Below, one piece after another: positions 44,070 through 53,292 of a stretch of DNA of 64,000 nt. The stretch is from Pseudomonas sp. (GTDB lineage: Bacteria; Pseudomonadota; Gammaproteobacteria; Pseudomonadales; Pseudomonadaceae). The notes beneath the pieces are model-generated. The model made no database searches. It worked only from the letters and a program-made list of their open reading frames with translations, and was not told the DNA's origin. The position numbers and the translations under genes were made by a program. The stretch lies in NCBI RefSeq assembly GCF_030690725.1, contig NZ_JAUYGD010000053.1:62001-126000 (forward strand), read 5' to 3'. Numbering within the stretch: position 1 is the stretch's first letter; each line of letters begins with the position of its first letter.

Positions 44070-44759
44070 CTAGATTCCAGGCTGATCAGCGGCGGTTTTA
44101 TCGACGCCCGTGCCTTCGCGAGCAATCAGCTGAACGGGCGGCACGCTAAAGCGGAAATCGCAGTAGGCCGCGCCGCCGGCGAGGGTTTGCGTGCGCTGCA
44201 GAGTCACGCGCCAATCGCTGGCCATGCGGTAATCCAGGCTGCACGCGGCAAAGTGGGTCAGCTCCGGCACGCCCTGGTCGCGCAAGTAGCTGGCCAGCGG
44301 GCACACCTGCACATCAAAGGCCACGCCATCGGCGGCGGGCAGATTGCTGCGGCGGAAAGGGCGGGTAAACACCAGGCTGAACAGCGCATCGAGTAGCCAC
44401 TTGATGCGCGTCTGCAAGCGGCCGCTGCGCAGGCGCGACACCTTGAACGCCATGGCGCTGGCCGGGGCAAAGATCTGCCAGTTTATCTGCTCGATCCACT
44501 CGCCGGCCTGCTGCTGGCCAATGCCTTGCTCCTGCAGGACGCGGTACAGCGCGCAATCCCACTGCATATAACGCAGCAGCAGATTCACCCCAGGCGAATG
44601 GCTTACCTGCGTGTATTGCAATTCACGTTGTATTTCCAGGGTTCTGGCCCACACCGCTGCCGCCGTGGCCGCTGGTAAACAAGCACCCAGCTGCGCCTGC
44701 GCCGCCCGGCGAAAGGCGATGCGCGGGAGATAAACCAGCAGCAGGGCGAGTGGCTTCAT
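44070..44759 (-). CDS. L-2-amino-thiazoline-4-carboxylate hydrolase-like protein
   Basis: FAACSLDYRMASDWRVTLQRTQTLAGGAAYCDFRFS; family recalled, not searched. Confidence 0.5.
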   Translation of the reverse strand: MKPLALLLVYLPRIAFRRAAQAQLGACLPAATAAAVWARTLEIQRELQYTQVSHSPGVNLLLRYMQWDCALYRVLQEQGIGQQQAGEWIEQINWQIFAPASAMAFKVSRLRSGRLQTRIKWLLDALFSLVFTRPFRRSNLPAADGVAFDVQVCPLASYLRDQGVPELTHFAACSLDYRMASDWRVTLQRTQTLAGGAAYCDFRFSVPPVQLIAREGTGVDKTAADQPGI

Positions 44760-44793
44760 CGGCTGTCTTGGCTCTGGTGGATTGCGGAGCGCA

Positions 44794-45336
44794 TTAGCGC
44801 GGCTCAACGTCGGCAATCAGCGCCAGTAAATCGGTCACGCCGATATCCTGGCCGGCCTGGTGCAGCAAGGTGCTGGCCTGACCGCGATGGTGGGTTTGAT
44901 GATTGAAGAAATGCAGCATCAGGCTGGCGTACGGCCGCTGCGCCGGCACGCCCTTCATATTGCCGTAGGCCAGCACATGCTCCAGGTCCGGCTCGGTCAG
45001 TGCTGCTACCCAGTCGCTGATATGCCCATCCAGCCGGCCGCGCAAGGTATGCAGCGGCGCGAAGGTGTCGAACAAAAGCTGATCCAGTGCCACTGGCCGT
45101 TGCAGATCGCTGATCACTTCACGCAGCTCCGCGCAGGCCGGGTGCTCGGCAAAGCGCTTGAGCCAGATGATATCGGCCACCGCAATATGGTTAAGCGTGG
45201 CGAGGATGGACGGGAAAAACCCCCCGCGATCCTCACTCAGCGCCTGCGACGACAGCTGGCCGGCAGCCGCGTAGAGCTTGTCATTCATCCATGCGTTATA
45301 GCGGGCCATTAACTGAAAGTGGGCGAGCTGGGACAT
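44794..45336 (-). CDS. DinB family protein
   Basis: LMARYNAWMNDKLY; ILATLNHIAVADIIWLKRF; MLHFFNHQTHHRGQASTLLHQAG. Confidence 0.9.
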   Translation of the reverse strand: MSQLAHFQLMARYNAWMNDKLYAAAGQLSSQALSEDRGGFFPSILATLNHIAVADIIWLKRFAEHPACAELREVISDLQRPVALDQLLFDTFAPLHTLRGRLDGHISDWVAALTEPDLEHVLAYGNMKGVPAQRPYASLMLHFFNHQTHHRGQASTLLHQAGQDIGVTDLLALIADVEPR

Positions 45337-45363
45337 GCGCTTAACTCGGCAATTAAGGTTCAG

Positions 45364-45672
45364 TCAGGCATCGAATACCGGGCGGAAAAAGGTGCGCTCG
45401 TAGCTGATCACGCACTGGGTCTCTTCCGCATATTTAAAGGCCGCCAGGCACTCGGCGTCGGCAAAGGATTTCAGCCGGTACTGCTCGTACTCCGCGAGGC
45501 TGGGGAAGCTGAACATCGCCAGGCCGATATTGTTGGCACCTTCCGAGGGCAGAAAGTAACCGTGATGCGTACCGCCAAACTTCGCCACCAGGGCAATCCA
45601 CAGCTTGCCGTAATGCTCGAATTCCTTGAGTTTGCGCGGGTCGAGCACATAGCGGATATGGCAGGTGATCAT
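45364..45672 (-). CDS. NIPSNAP family protein
   Basis: MITCHIRYVLDPRKLKEFEHYGKLWIALVAKFGGTHHGYFLPSEG. Confidence 0.8.
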   Translation of the reverse strand: MITCHIRYVLDPRKLKEFEHYGKLWIALVAKFGGTHHGYFLPSEGANNIGLAMFSFPSLAEYEQYRLKSFADAECLAAFKYAEETQCVISYERTFFRPVFDA

Positions 45673-45743
45673 GGTGGTCCCTCAATGATTGGAATGGCTT
45701 GCTGTGCGGGTGCAGGCGGTTAGGCAAAGTAAACCTGTCGCCT

Positions 45744-46712
45744 TTATTTCTCTAGCGTCGGCACCAGGCGAACCAGTACCGGCAAATGATCCGAGCCCAA
45801 CGGTGGACCTACCTGGCGCGCCGCCACCGCCCAATGCGGCGTGACCAACACATGGTCGATAGGCAACCCGAGCACGCCCTGCAAGACGGCCGGCCAGGTC
45901 GCGGCCAAACCGCTGGCGCGGCGCAAACCCAATTGCGCTAGCCCGCTAAAGGCCGACGACCAAGGCGTGGCATTCAGGTCGCCGGCTAAAACCGTCGGTA
46001 TGGCGCTGGCTGCGGCTTGCGTGGCCAGGGCCGCCAACTTGGCGTTACGCACGCTGTGATACTGCGGCGAAAGCGGCGGCATCGGGTGCAGGGCGATAAT
46101 CCCGATCGGCTGGCCGTGCCACTGCAACTGCGCCTCGATATGGGCAATCCCCTGCGCATCCTCGACCACCTCTACCTGCTGCAGCGGGTGGCGTGACAAC
46201 ACAGCGATGCCAAAGGGGCTGTCCTGGGCAACGATGTGTTGAAAGGGGTAATCGCGCAGCGTGCGCAAGCCTTGCGCATAGGCTGGGGAAACCTCCAGCA
46301 GCACCACCACATCCGGCTTTTCCTGGGCCAACCAAGTGGCTAACCCTTGCGTGTTGCGGCTATCTAGATGGACGTTGGCACTGGCCACGGCAAACAGCTG
46401 GACCTGCGGCTCGCCAGTTGGTGCCGGCGCGGATGCCGTCAGCCAGGGCAATGGCAGCGCCAACAGCAGAACGGCCCAGCGTTTATCACGGCAACAGGCC
46501 AACCCGGCAAACACCACTAACCCGAGCAAGAACAGCCACTGCCAATGGCTGGCCAGGTCGATCAGCCAGGCCAGCGTGCCTGCGGAGTCTGCGAGCAGGT
46601 GCGAGAGCAGCGGTAGCAGCAGGCCGAGTAGGCAAAGCAGCGCGAGCGTAATAACGCGTCTGGCCCAGAAGGCGCTGCGGTTGGGCTTATCGGGCGGGCT
46701 AGTTGTGGCCAT
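45744..46712 (-). CDS. Endonuclease/exonuclease/phosphatase family membrane protein
   Basis: N-terminal TMs; SANVHLDSRNTQGLATWLAQEKPDVVVLLEVS; LAGDLNATPWSSAF; GSDHLPVLVRL. Confidence 0.88.
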   Translation of the reverse strand: MATTSPPDKPNRSAFWARRVITLALLCLLGLLLPLLSHLLADSAGTLAWLIDLASHWQWLFLLGLVVFAGLACCRDKRWAVLLLALPLPWLTASAPAPTGEPQVQLFAVASANVHLDSRNTQGLATWLAQEKPDVVVLLEVSPAYAQGLRTLRDYPFQHIVAQDSPFGIAVLSRHPLQQVEVVEDAQGIAHIEAQLQWHGQPIGIIALHPMPPLSPQYHSVRNAKLAALATQAAASAIPTVLAGDLNATPWSSAFSGLAQLGLRRASGLAATWPAVLQGVLGLPIDHVLVTPHWAVAARQVGPPLGSDHLPVLVRLVPTLEK

Positions 46713-46741
46713 ATTCGATTATTCGCGCTGCCAACAACTGG

Positions 46742-47437
46742 TTAGGGGTCATGGTTGAAATGACCATGCTGCAGAAACAGCTTGATCTGGCTGGTCACAA
46801 CATCTGCATTGGCCATAAACGTATGGCTGTGCGGAACAGTAATAAAGTCCTTCATCTCAGCGAGCTTTGCGCTCTCCACCGAAACCTTGCCATCGTTTGG
46901 CTTGGGCAAATCGCCTGCAAACCATGGGTCCAGGCTTTCTGTGCCGGCGACTATGCCGATCTCCAGAGGGATCGATTTAAGCTGGTTGGGCGTGCTGTCG
47001 GCTTCCGTGCCGAGCTGCTGTCCGGCTGGCCCGGTCGCTATTTTGTACCACCACTGGTCTTTCTTATTCGTTGCCACCTCGCTGCCGTGGTTGGGTGGGC
47101 CAAGCATGACCACCCGCTTGGCTTCGGCAACGACGTTGTTCTGAAAGTACTGCCTGACCAAGATGCCGCCCAGAGAATGGGTAACAAAGTGGATGCTCTG
47201 CGCCCCCGCCTTTTTACACTCGGCAATGCCGTCCCCCACCACTGACGCCAGCTGTTGAATGTCTTGTTCCGTGGACGGGTAGCTGTTGTTGATAACGGTG
47301 TAGTGCTCTTTGGCTAACGAGTCTTCGATTGCATTCATCGAATAGCTGGTTCGGCCCATGCCATGCAATAGCACCACGCACTCATTGGCCAGTGATGCCG
47401 GCGCAATAAACAACAAGAGATAAAGACTGAGGCGCAT
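46742..47437 (-). CDS. Exported alpha/beta hydrolase (lipase-like)
   Basis: CVVLLHGMGRTSYSM; IHFVTHSLGGILVRQYF; VMLGPPNHGSEVA. Confidence 0.85.
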   Translation of the reverse strand: MRLSLYLLLFIAPASLANECVVLLHGMGRTSYSMNAIEDSLAKEHYTVINNSYPSTEQDIQQLASVVGDGIAECKKAGAQSIHFVTHSLGGILVRQYFQNNVVAEAKRVVMLGPPNHGSEVATNKKDQWWYKIATGPAGQQLGTEADSTPNQLKSIPLEIGIVAGTESLDPWFAGDLPKPNDGKVSVESAKLAEMKDFITVPHSHTFMANADVVTSQIKLFLQHGHFNHDP

Positions 47438-47442
47438 GTGGG

Positions 47443-47751
47443 TTAACCCTGAAACCAGAACTCAACCTCATCCGTCTCGACCTCAAATAAAGCCGAGTGC
47501 TCAACGTTTGCAGGTACGTGATACCACTCACCGACGCTAACCCTGATCGTTTGGTTATTCATAGTCAGGACCAACTCGCCGCGCGTAATCACGCCATGGT
47601 TGTCGGTGTCATGGCTGTGCGGCGGGATGGATGTTCCGGCGGGGTAGGAGGCAAACAGAACGGTGCTGTCTTTTGCCTCAAGCTTGTAGGCGTCAAAGCG
47701 GCCGTCGAATAAGGGCAGTTGTTTGATTCTGTTTGGGTATTGGCCTGGCAT
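47443..47751 (-). CDS. Cupin domain protein
   Basis: YPAGTSIPPHSHDTDNHGVITRGELVLTMNN...GEWYHVPANVEHSALFEVE. Confidence 0.85.
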   Translation of the reverse strand: MPGQYPNRIKQLPLFDGRFDAYKLEAKDSTVLFASYPAGTSIPPHSHDTDNHGVITRGELVLTMNNQTIRVSVGEWYHVPANVEHSALFEVETDEVEFWFQG

Positions 47752-47791
47752 ATGAGCGTTCTTCCTTGTAGTCCATCACTGCGTATTGAAT

Positions 47792-47998
47792 TTATGGCTG
47801 TGGCGCGTCTTTGATTGGAGCAGTTAAATCCGATTCCGTTGGCTCGGGAGTAACGATTGAATCTTGGCCGGCTTCAGCGGCCAGCTTTAAACGGTCGGCT
47901 TTGCTGATGTAGGTGGATTTCTTTTTTGGTGCCAATTTGGCGTTGGCTTTTTTGGCGTGAGCTTCTAGTAGCTGTTTGATCTTTTTGCGGCGGTTCAT
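47792..47998 (-). CDS. DUF2986-like small basic protein
   Basis: MNRRKKIKQLLEAHAKKANAKLAPKKKSTYISKADR. Confidence 0.75.
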   Translation of the reverse strand: MNRRKKIKQLLEAHAKKANAKLAPKKKSTYISKADRLKLAAEAGQDSIVTPEPTESDLTAPIKDAPQP

Positions 47999-48137
47999 GG
48001 ATTTAGGCCGGGTTGGTTAATAGTGGTATGCAAAGAAAGTAAGTTTTGCGAGCTGTCTAGCGGTGTGATGGTTCTGAGTAGATCAAAAATAAGCCACTCC
48101 GACCTCTTTAGCTTTTTGGGCCCCGCGCCCATTTCCG

Positions 48138-48374
48138 TCACGGTAATGGGCCGATACGGGAAAGCAGCGAAGGCTTGTTGCGGAGTGCGCTAGCAATGGC
48201 ATCAATGCCCAAGACGCTAATGACTACAGCGGCTAGTAGGGGGCCGACAGTGCGGTCAGACACGACGACAATTGCGACCGCAAGTACGACGAAGAATAGT
48301 CCGAAGACCGCGGTTACGATTCTGTAGTTGCTTGATCCGCCTGTACTTTTTTTCAGAGTTTCCTTAGGCATCAC
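48138..48374 (-). CDS. Small two-TM hypothetical protein
   Basis: 78 aa with two hydrophobic stretches. Confidence 0.55.
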   Translation of the reverse strand: MMPKETLKKSTGGSSNYRIVTAVFGLFFVVLAVAIVVVSDRTVGPLLAAVVISVLGIDAIASALRNKPSLLSRIGPLP

Positions 48375-48405
48375 CGGGTTCCAGTTCGGCTTTGAGGGGT
48401 TCGGG

Positions 48406-48957
48406 TCAAGTCTTCAGCCAGTCGTCGCGAGTGACCACATGGGTAGCCTCGAGTGTACCGTACCAAGTTTCTACGCCTCGGTAGTGCATGTGCAGCCTAT
48501 CCATCACGCGTGCTGATGCGACGTTGTCAGGGTGGCGCACAGCGATCAGTTCCTGGGCGGCAAGAGAGTCGAAAGCGAACTCAGCCATGCGCAGCGCTGC
48601 CTCGCTGGCCATGCCTTTGCGCCAGAAATCGGGATGCAGTCGCCAGCCAATTTCGAGTGGGTTGCTCCTCAAGCTGTCCAGGTCGTCGGGAAGGTCGGCT
48701 TCGCGACGGGCGTACTGAATGCAGCCAGTACCAGCGACCCGGCCGCTTGCGGGGTCGATGAAGGCCCACCAGCTGGTACCCCAAGCAGCCCAGCATCGCT
48801 GAACTCGGGCGATCCAGGCCGCGGTCTGTTCACGTGTTGCCGGCTGGCCACTGATATAGCGCATGACTTCGGGGATCTGGTCCATTGCGTACACACCGTC
48901 GAGATGCTGCTCGGTAATCGGCTCCAGACGCATGCGAGTTGTGTGCAAGATGATCAA
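48406..48957 (-). CDS. GNAT family N-acetyltransferase
   Basis: TTRMRLEPITEQHL; EIGWRLHPDFWRKGMASEAALRMAEFAF; RVMDRLHMHYRG. Confidence 0.9.
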   Translation of the reverse strand: MIILHTTRMRLEPITEQHLDGVYAMDQIPEVMRYISGQPATREQTAAWIARVQRCWAAWGTSWWAFIDPASGRVAGTGCIQYARREADLPDDLDSLRSNPLEIGWRLHPDFWRKGMASEAALRMAEFAFDSLAAQELIAVRHPDNVASARVMDRLHMHYRGVETWYGTLEATHVVTRDDWLKT

Positions 48958-48983
48958 GACTGCTCCGTGAGGCTTGTGGTGGC

Positions 48984-49027
48984 AAAGGGGACAGATTTAT
49001 TTTGCGATAAATAAATCTGTCCCCTTT
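48984..49027. repeat. Perfect 19-bp palindrome AAAGGGGACAGATTTATTT-tgcgat-AAATAAATCTGTCCCCTTT (RAYT/REP-like)
   Basis: Arms 48984-49002 and 49009-49027 pair perfectly. Confidence 0.75.
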
Positions 49028-49074
49028 AGTTGTGTCCCCTTTAGTTCAGTGAGCGCAGCGAACGGTTTGAACCA

Positions 49075-49905
49075 CTAGTTAGGGCTCTCACCTTCAGAAG
49101 TGAATTCTATTTTTGGAGGCAATTCGGACATGGCATAGTGGACGAATTGCTGCCCAAGCGCAGTTAGTTCATAACCTTCATGTACATCGAATGCCGATAC
49201 AAGAGGTTTAGGTCCGCTCCCTTGCGGCTTTCTGGCGGCTGGCTTTGCAATGAAATTACCAAATCGATCTGTTTCCCTGTGTTGCCGTATTATTCCGCCG
49301 GTGCTTAAATCGCGAAATAATAATTTATAAAGATCGGCGTCTGCTGAGTCTTCGCGTACAGCACCCTTTCCGATCTTTTTCCATATACCGCCGCGCGTTA
49401 TTCCGGCACTGTTGTAGATGGCCCCAATTACTTGAAAGTGCATTTCTGAATATGTATTAATCCAATCAATGTACATTCTTACCACGTCGTCGCTTGAGAC
49501 TGTTGTAGCAGCAGCGTTTGACAGAATATTCCTTATGTAAATGCGTTTTTCTTCACTTTCAGCGCCGGCCCATTCGCGAAATGTTTTCTTAACTAATGAC
49601 TGATATTCTTTACTTTCTATTCTTTCGGTAACCGTTTCATCTTGAAGGTCAAGCCTAGCCATTATCTCGATAATGGTTTCTTCTTTCTCTTTGAGTTCAT
49701 CTCGAAGCATTTGCACCCAGTGTTCGAAAAAGCGATTTACCTTTTCCTGCTCGCCTTCTGACCACGCGCCTGCAATAGCCGAAAAAACTCCTCCTGCAAA
49801 AGGGACTGCGCCTCCAATAGCTTGTAAGGCACCGCGTGAATATTTTGCAATTTTTCCTTCTTTAGGTAGTTCAAGGTTTTCGTCATTATTGACTTCATCA
49901 TTCAT
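49075..49905 (-). CDS. Hypothetical protein with Gly/Ala-rich N-terminal hydrophobic segment
   Basis: 276 aa; AT-richer than surroundings; YSRGALQAIGGAVPFAGGVFSAIAGAWSEGEQEKVNRFFEHWVQ. Confidence 0.75.
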   Translation of the reverse strand: MNDEVNNDENLELPKEGKIAKYSRGALQAIGGAVPFAGGVFSAIAGAWSEGEQEKVNRFFEHWVQMLRDELKEKEETIIEIMARLDLQDETVTERIESKEYQSLVKKTFREWAGAESEEKRIYIRNILSNAAATTVSSDDVVRMYIDWINTYSEMHFQVIGAIYNSAGITRGGIWKKIGKGAVREDSADADLYKLLFRDLSTGGIIRQHRETDRFGNFIAKPAARKPQGSGPKPLVSAFDVHEGYELTALGQQFVHYAMSELPPKIEFTSEGESPN

Positions 49906-50129
49906 GGCGTTCTCCTTATTGCCCTAACTATTAATTCTGCGACATGCCAATGTCGCTTTTACCTGCCGTATAACGCCGCTTTACCTGCTAGAGCCTGTTT
50001 ATATCCCACACCGTATGTCGCAACTCAGCGGGATTAGGCGAAAGCGGTGCAGCCACAATCCCCCAACCCTATCCACCCCCATCTCCACCTGTCTAGAACA
50101 TTCTCCACCGTCATTTCGCAGGCACAAAA

Positions 50130-50149
50130 AAGCGGGCCGTAGCCCGCTT
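50130..50149 (-). terminator. Rho-independent terminator downstream of the 50173-51033 gene
   Basis: Minus strand AAGCGGGC-tacg-GCCCGCTT then T-run. Confidence 0.8.
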
Positions 50150-50172
50150 CTATATAGAGGTGCAGCCTGGGC

Positions 50173-51033
50173 TTATTTAAGCCACTCGGCGACGCGCTCT
50201 GGGTTTTTGCTGATCCAGTCTTTGGCGGCATCTTCCGGTTTGGCGCCTTCGCGGATGGCGAGCATGACGGCGCCGACTTCTTCACCGCTCCAGGAGAATT
50301 TCTTCAGGAAGGCAGCGGCTTCTGGGGCTTTGCCGGCGAGGCTGGGGTTGGCCACGGTGTCGACGTGTTCGTCATCGCCGAAGACTTTTTTCGGGTCTTC
50401 GAGGAAGCGCAGGTTCCATTTGGCGAACATCCAGTGCGGAATCCAGCCGGTGACGACGATGGCTTGTTTGTTTTTCTCGGCGCGGGTCAGGGCGGTGGCC
50501 ATGGCCGGGCCGGAGCTTGGCATCAGTTTGATGTCAGCCAGGGCGTATTCCTTGATCGCTTCTTCGGCGCGGCGCATGACGCCGGCACCGGCGTCGATGC
50601 CGGTGATTTTGCCGTCGAAGTCTTTGGCGTAGGTTTGCAGGTCGGCGATGGTTTTGGCTTGGACGTAGTCCGGTACGATCAGGCCGATTTTGGCGCCGGC
50701 GTAGTTGGTGCCGAGCACTTCGACTTTGTCTTTGAGTTTTTCAAAGTATTCGCCGTGGGTGGCGGGCAGCCAGGCGGAGAGGGTGGCGTCGAGGTCGCCG
50801 CGCGCTACGCCTTGCCACATGATGGCCGGCTCTACAGGTTTGAGTGCCACGCTGTAGCCGAGTTTGCTCTGGAGAATTTCCCCGGCGACAAAGGTGGCGG
50901 CGACGCTGTCGTCCCAGCCGTTGACGTAGCCGATGTTCAGGGTGGGTTTGTCCGCCGCCATGGCGCTGCTCATGCCGAGGGCCAGGGCGGCGACGCCGAG
51001 GCTTTGCAGGCAGAGGTTTTTCAGGTTTCGCAT
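50173..51033 (-). CDS. Glycine betaine/choline ABC transporter substrate-binding protein
   Basis: Signal peptide; PTLNIGYVNGWDDSVAATFVAGEILQSKLGYSVALKPVEPAIMWQGVARGDLDATLSAWLP. Confidence 0.88.
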   Translation of the reverse strand: MRNLKNLCLQSLGVAALALGMSSAMAADKPTLNIGYVNGWDDSVAATFVAGEILQSKLGYSVALKPVEPAIMWQGVARGDLDATLSAWLPATHGEYFEKLKDKVEVLGTNYAGAKIGLIVPDYVQAKTIADLQTYAKDFDGKITGIDAGAGVMRRAEEAIKEYALADIKLMPSSGPAMATALTRAEKNKQAIVVTGWIPHWMFAKWNLRFLEDPKKVFGDDEHVDTVANPSLAGKAPEAAAFLKKFSWSGEEVGAVMLAIREGAKPEDAAKDWISKNPERVAEWLK

Positions 51034-51129
51034 AGGGTGTGCTCCGTCAGTGAGAGTGGCAGTTCAGTGAGTTACTGGCGCGTTCTTCTTGCGGGCCTAG
51101 CTGGGTAAACATGTTGCTGTTGCGCTTGT

Positions 51130-51196
51130 GTAGCCCGGATGGAATCCGGGGTTTTGCAGTGCCGGCGAGTCCGTTCCCGGATTGCATCCGGGCTAC
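51130..51196. repeat. GTAGCCCGGAT...ATCCGGGCTAC inverted repeat
   Basis: gtagcccggatggaatccgggg ... cccggattgcatccgggctac. Confidence 0.8.
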
Positions 51197-51433
51197 GTAT
51201 TGATTTCCTGTAGCCCCTCTCCCCAACCCTCGGCTTTGGCATCCTGCGTCGCCCTACCTCTTGCATCCATGCAGTCGTCTCCCCAAAGGGGCGAGGGGGT
51301 TGATCGGTCGCGAGGTAAATCGCGGGTGCAGCAAACCAGGCGATGGCCGTGTGGCCTCGCTGGTTGAGTTGCTAAATAGGTGAATCAGTTAACCGCGCCG
51401 CCCGCAGATCACTGGGGCGGCGCGGTGTTTGAC

Positions 51434-52378
51434 TTACAGGCCGAGGTGTTTCTTCACCGCTGCAAGGCCGTCCTGGCCGTCATAGGTGGTTACGCCGGCC
51501 AGCCACTGGTCGAGGATTGCCGGGTTGGCTTTGATCCACTCTTTGGCGACGGTGGTGGGGTTCTGTTTATCCAGAACCTTTTCCATCAGCTGGCTTTCGA
51601 TTTCCACGGTGAACTGCAGGTTGTTCAGCAGTTTGCCGACGTTGGCGCAGCGTGCTTCGTAATCCGCCGGTACTACGGTGTAGACCTTGGCGGCGCCGAA
51701 ATCCGGGCCGAACACGTCATCGCCGCCTTCCAGGTAGGTGATGTCGAACTGGGTGTTCATCGGGTGCGGTGCCCAGCCGAGGAACACGGCGGGTTCATTC
51801 TTCTTCACCGCGCGTTGCAGCTGAACCAGCATGCCGGCTTCGCTGGATTCGACCATTTTGAAGTCGCCGAGGCCGAACTGGTTGCTCTTGATCATGCCGT
51901 CGATCAGCAGGTTGCCGTCGTTGCCTGGCTCGATGCCGAAGATTTTGCCGTCCAGCTGATCCTTGAACTTGGCGATATCGGCAAAGCTTTTCAGCCCGGC
52001 TTCAGCGGCGTAGGTCGGCACGGCGAGGGTGTATTTGGCGCCTTCCAGGTTGGCTTTGGGCAGTACTTTGACGCCGCCATCCTTGGTGAAGGGTTCGATC
52101 ACGGCGTCCATCGAGGGCGCCCAGTAACCGAGGAATACGTCGATCTGGCCTTTCTGCACGCCGGTAAAGGCGATGGGCACGGAGGCCATGATTTTGCGGG
52201 TCTGGTAGCCCAGGCCTTCGCTGAGGGTCATGGCGACGCCGGTGGTGGCGGCGATGTCGGCCCAGCCGATTTCGGCGAAGCGCACCATCTTGCAACTCTC
52301 CGGCTCCTGCGCCCAGGCGCTTTGCAGCATGGCCACGGAGAGCAGGCCGACACCTGCGAGCTGTTTAATCGTTTTCAT
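51434..52378 (-). CDS. cbcX: Choline ABC transporter substrate-binding protein (CbcX/ChoX-like)
   Basis: MVRFAEIGWADIAATTGVAMTLSEGLGY; operon with permease and ATPase. Confidence 0.82.
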   Translation of the reverse strand: MKTIKQLAGVGLLSVAMLQSAWAQEPESCKMVRFAEIGWADIAATTGVAMTLSEGLGYQTRKIMASVPIAFTGVQKGQIDVFLGYWAPSMDAVIEPFTKDGGVKVLPKANLEGAKYTLAVPTYAAEAGLKSFADIAKFKDQLDGKIFGIEPGNDGNLLIDGMIKSNQFGLGDFKMVESSEAGMLVQLQRAVKKNEPAVFLGWAPHPMNTQFDITYLEGGDDVFGPDFGAAKVYTVVPADYEARCANVGKLLNNLQFTVEIESQLMEKVLDKQNPTTVAKEWIKANPAILDQWLAGVTTYDGQDGLAAVKKHLGL

Positions 52379-52410
52379 CTGCGACTCCCTGTGATGGCAA
52401 AAGCTAAGGC

Positions 52411-53292
52411 TTACTGACGTTGAAGCTTGCCGCTGAACCAGCCGAACAGGCTGCTGCGTTTGGCGGTTTGCGGGGTACCGAAACTTTCCGTGATGCGGTC
52501 GAGAATGATCGCCAACAGCACCACGGCCATGCCGCTTTCGAAGCCCAGGCCGATGTCCAGGCGCTGGATGCTCGCCAGTACGTCGTTACCCAGGCCGCCG
52601 GCGCCGACCATCGAGGCGATGATCACCATCGACAGGGCCATCATGATGGTTTGGTTGACCCCGGCCATGATCGACGGCATGGCGTTGGGCAGCTGGACCT
52701 TGAACAGTAGCTGACGCGGGGTGCAGCCGAAGGATTGGCCGGCTTCGATGATTTCTTTATTCACCTGGCGGATGCCCAGGTTGGTCAGGCGCACGGCCGG
52801 TGGCATGGCGAATATCACCGTGGCGATGATCCCCGGCACGCGGCCGAGGCCGAACAGCATGGCGGCGGGAATCAGGTAAACGAACGCCGGCATGGTCTGC
52901 ATAAAGTCGAGAATCGGCCGGATGATGGTTGCCACCCGCTCACTGCGCGCCGCCCAGATGCCCAGGGGAATGCCGAGTAGCAAGCTGATCAGCGTGGCGG
53001 AGAAGGTCAGGCCTAGGGTCACCACGGTCTGTTCCCAGAAGCCGGTGAGCACGATCAGCACGAAGGAGATGGCGGTGAAGATGGCGAACTTGTAGCCGAT
53101 TCGCCACAGGCCGAGGCCGATAAAGATGGCGATCAGCAGCCAGGCCGGTGGCAGCATCAGCAGCCATTCGATGCCTTCGGAGAAGCCGTTGACCACCGCG
53201 CCGATGCTGTCGAAGCCATCGCTGTAGTTGTCCAGCAGGTGCTGCACCACGTCGTTGACCCAGCTGCCCAGGTCGAGCTGTTTCTCACTCAT
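52411..53292 (-). CDS. cbcW: Choline ABC transporter permease (CbcW-like)
   Basis: ProW-like; AGVNQTIMMALSMVIIASMVGAGGLGNDVLASIQRLDIG. Confidence 0.88.
   Translation of the reverse strand: MSEKQLDLGSWVNDVVQHLLDNYSDGFDSIGAVVNGFSEGIEWLLMLPPAWLLIAIFIGLGLWRIGYKFAIFTAISFVLIVLTGFWEQTVVTLGLTFSATLISLLLGIPLGIWAARSERVATIIRPILDFMQTMPAFVYLIPAAMLFGLGRVPGIIATVIFAMPPAVRLTNLGIRQVNKEIIEAGQSFGCTPRQLLFKVQLPNAMPSIMAGVNQTIMMALSMVIIASMVGAGGLGNDVLASIQRLDIGLGFESGMAVVLLAIILDRITESFGTPQTAKRSSLFGWFSGKLQRQ

Noticed and set aside
44070-50010. Integron cassette array, suggested by GTTAGGG- and GCGTTATAC-like motifs near 46735 and 49925-49980
   Set aside because: No paired RYYYAAC/GTTRRRY attC structure could be drawn and no integron integrase is present.
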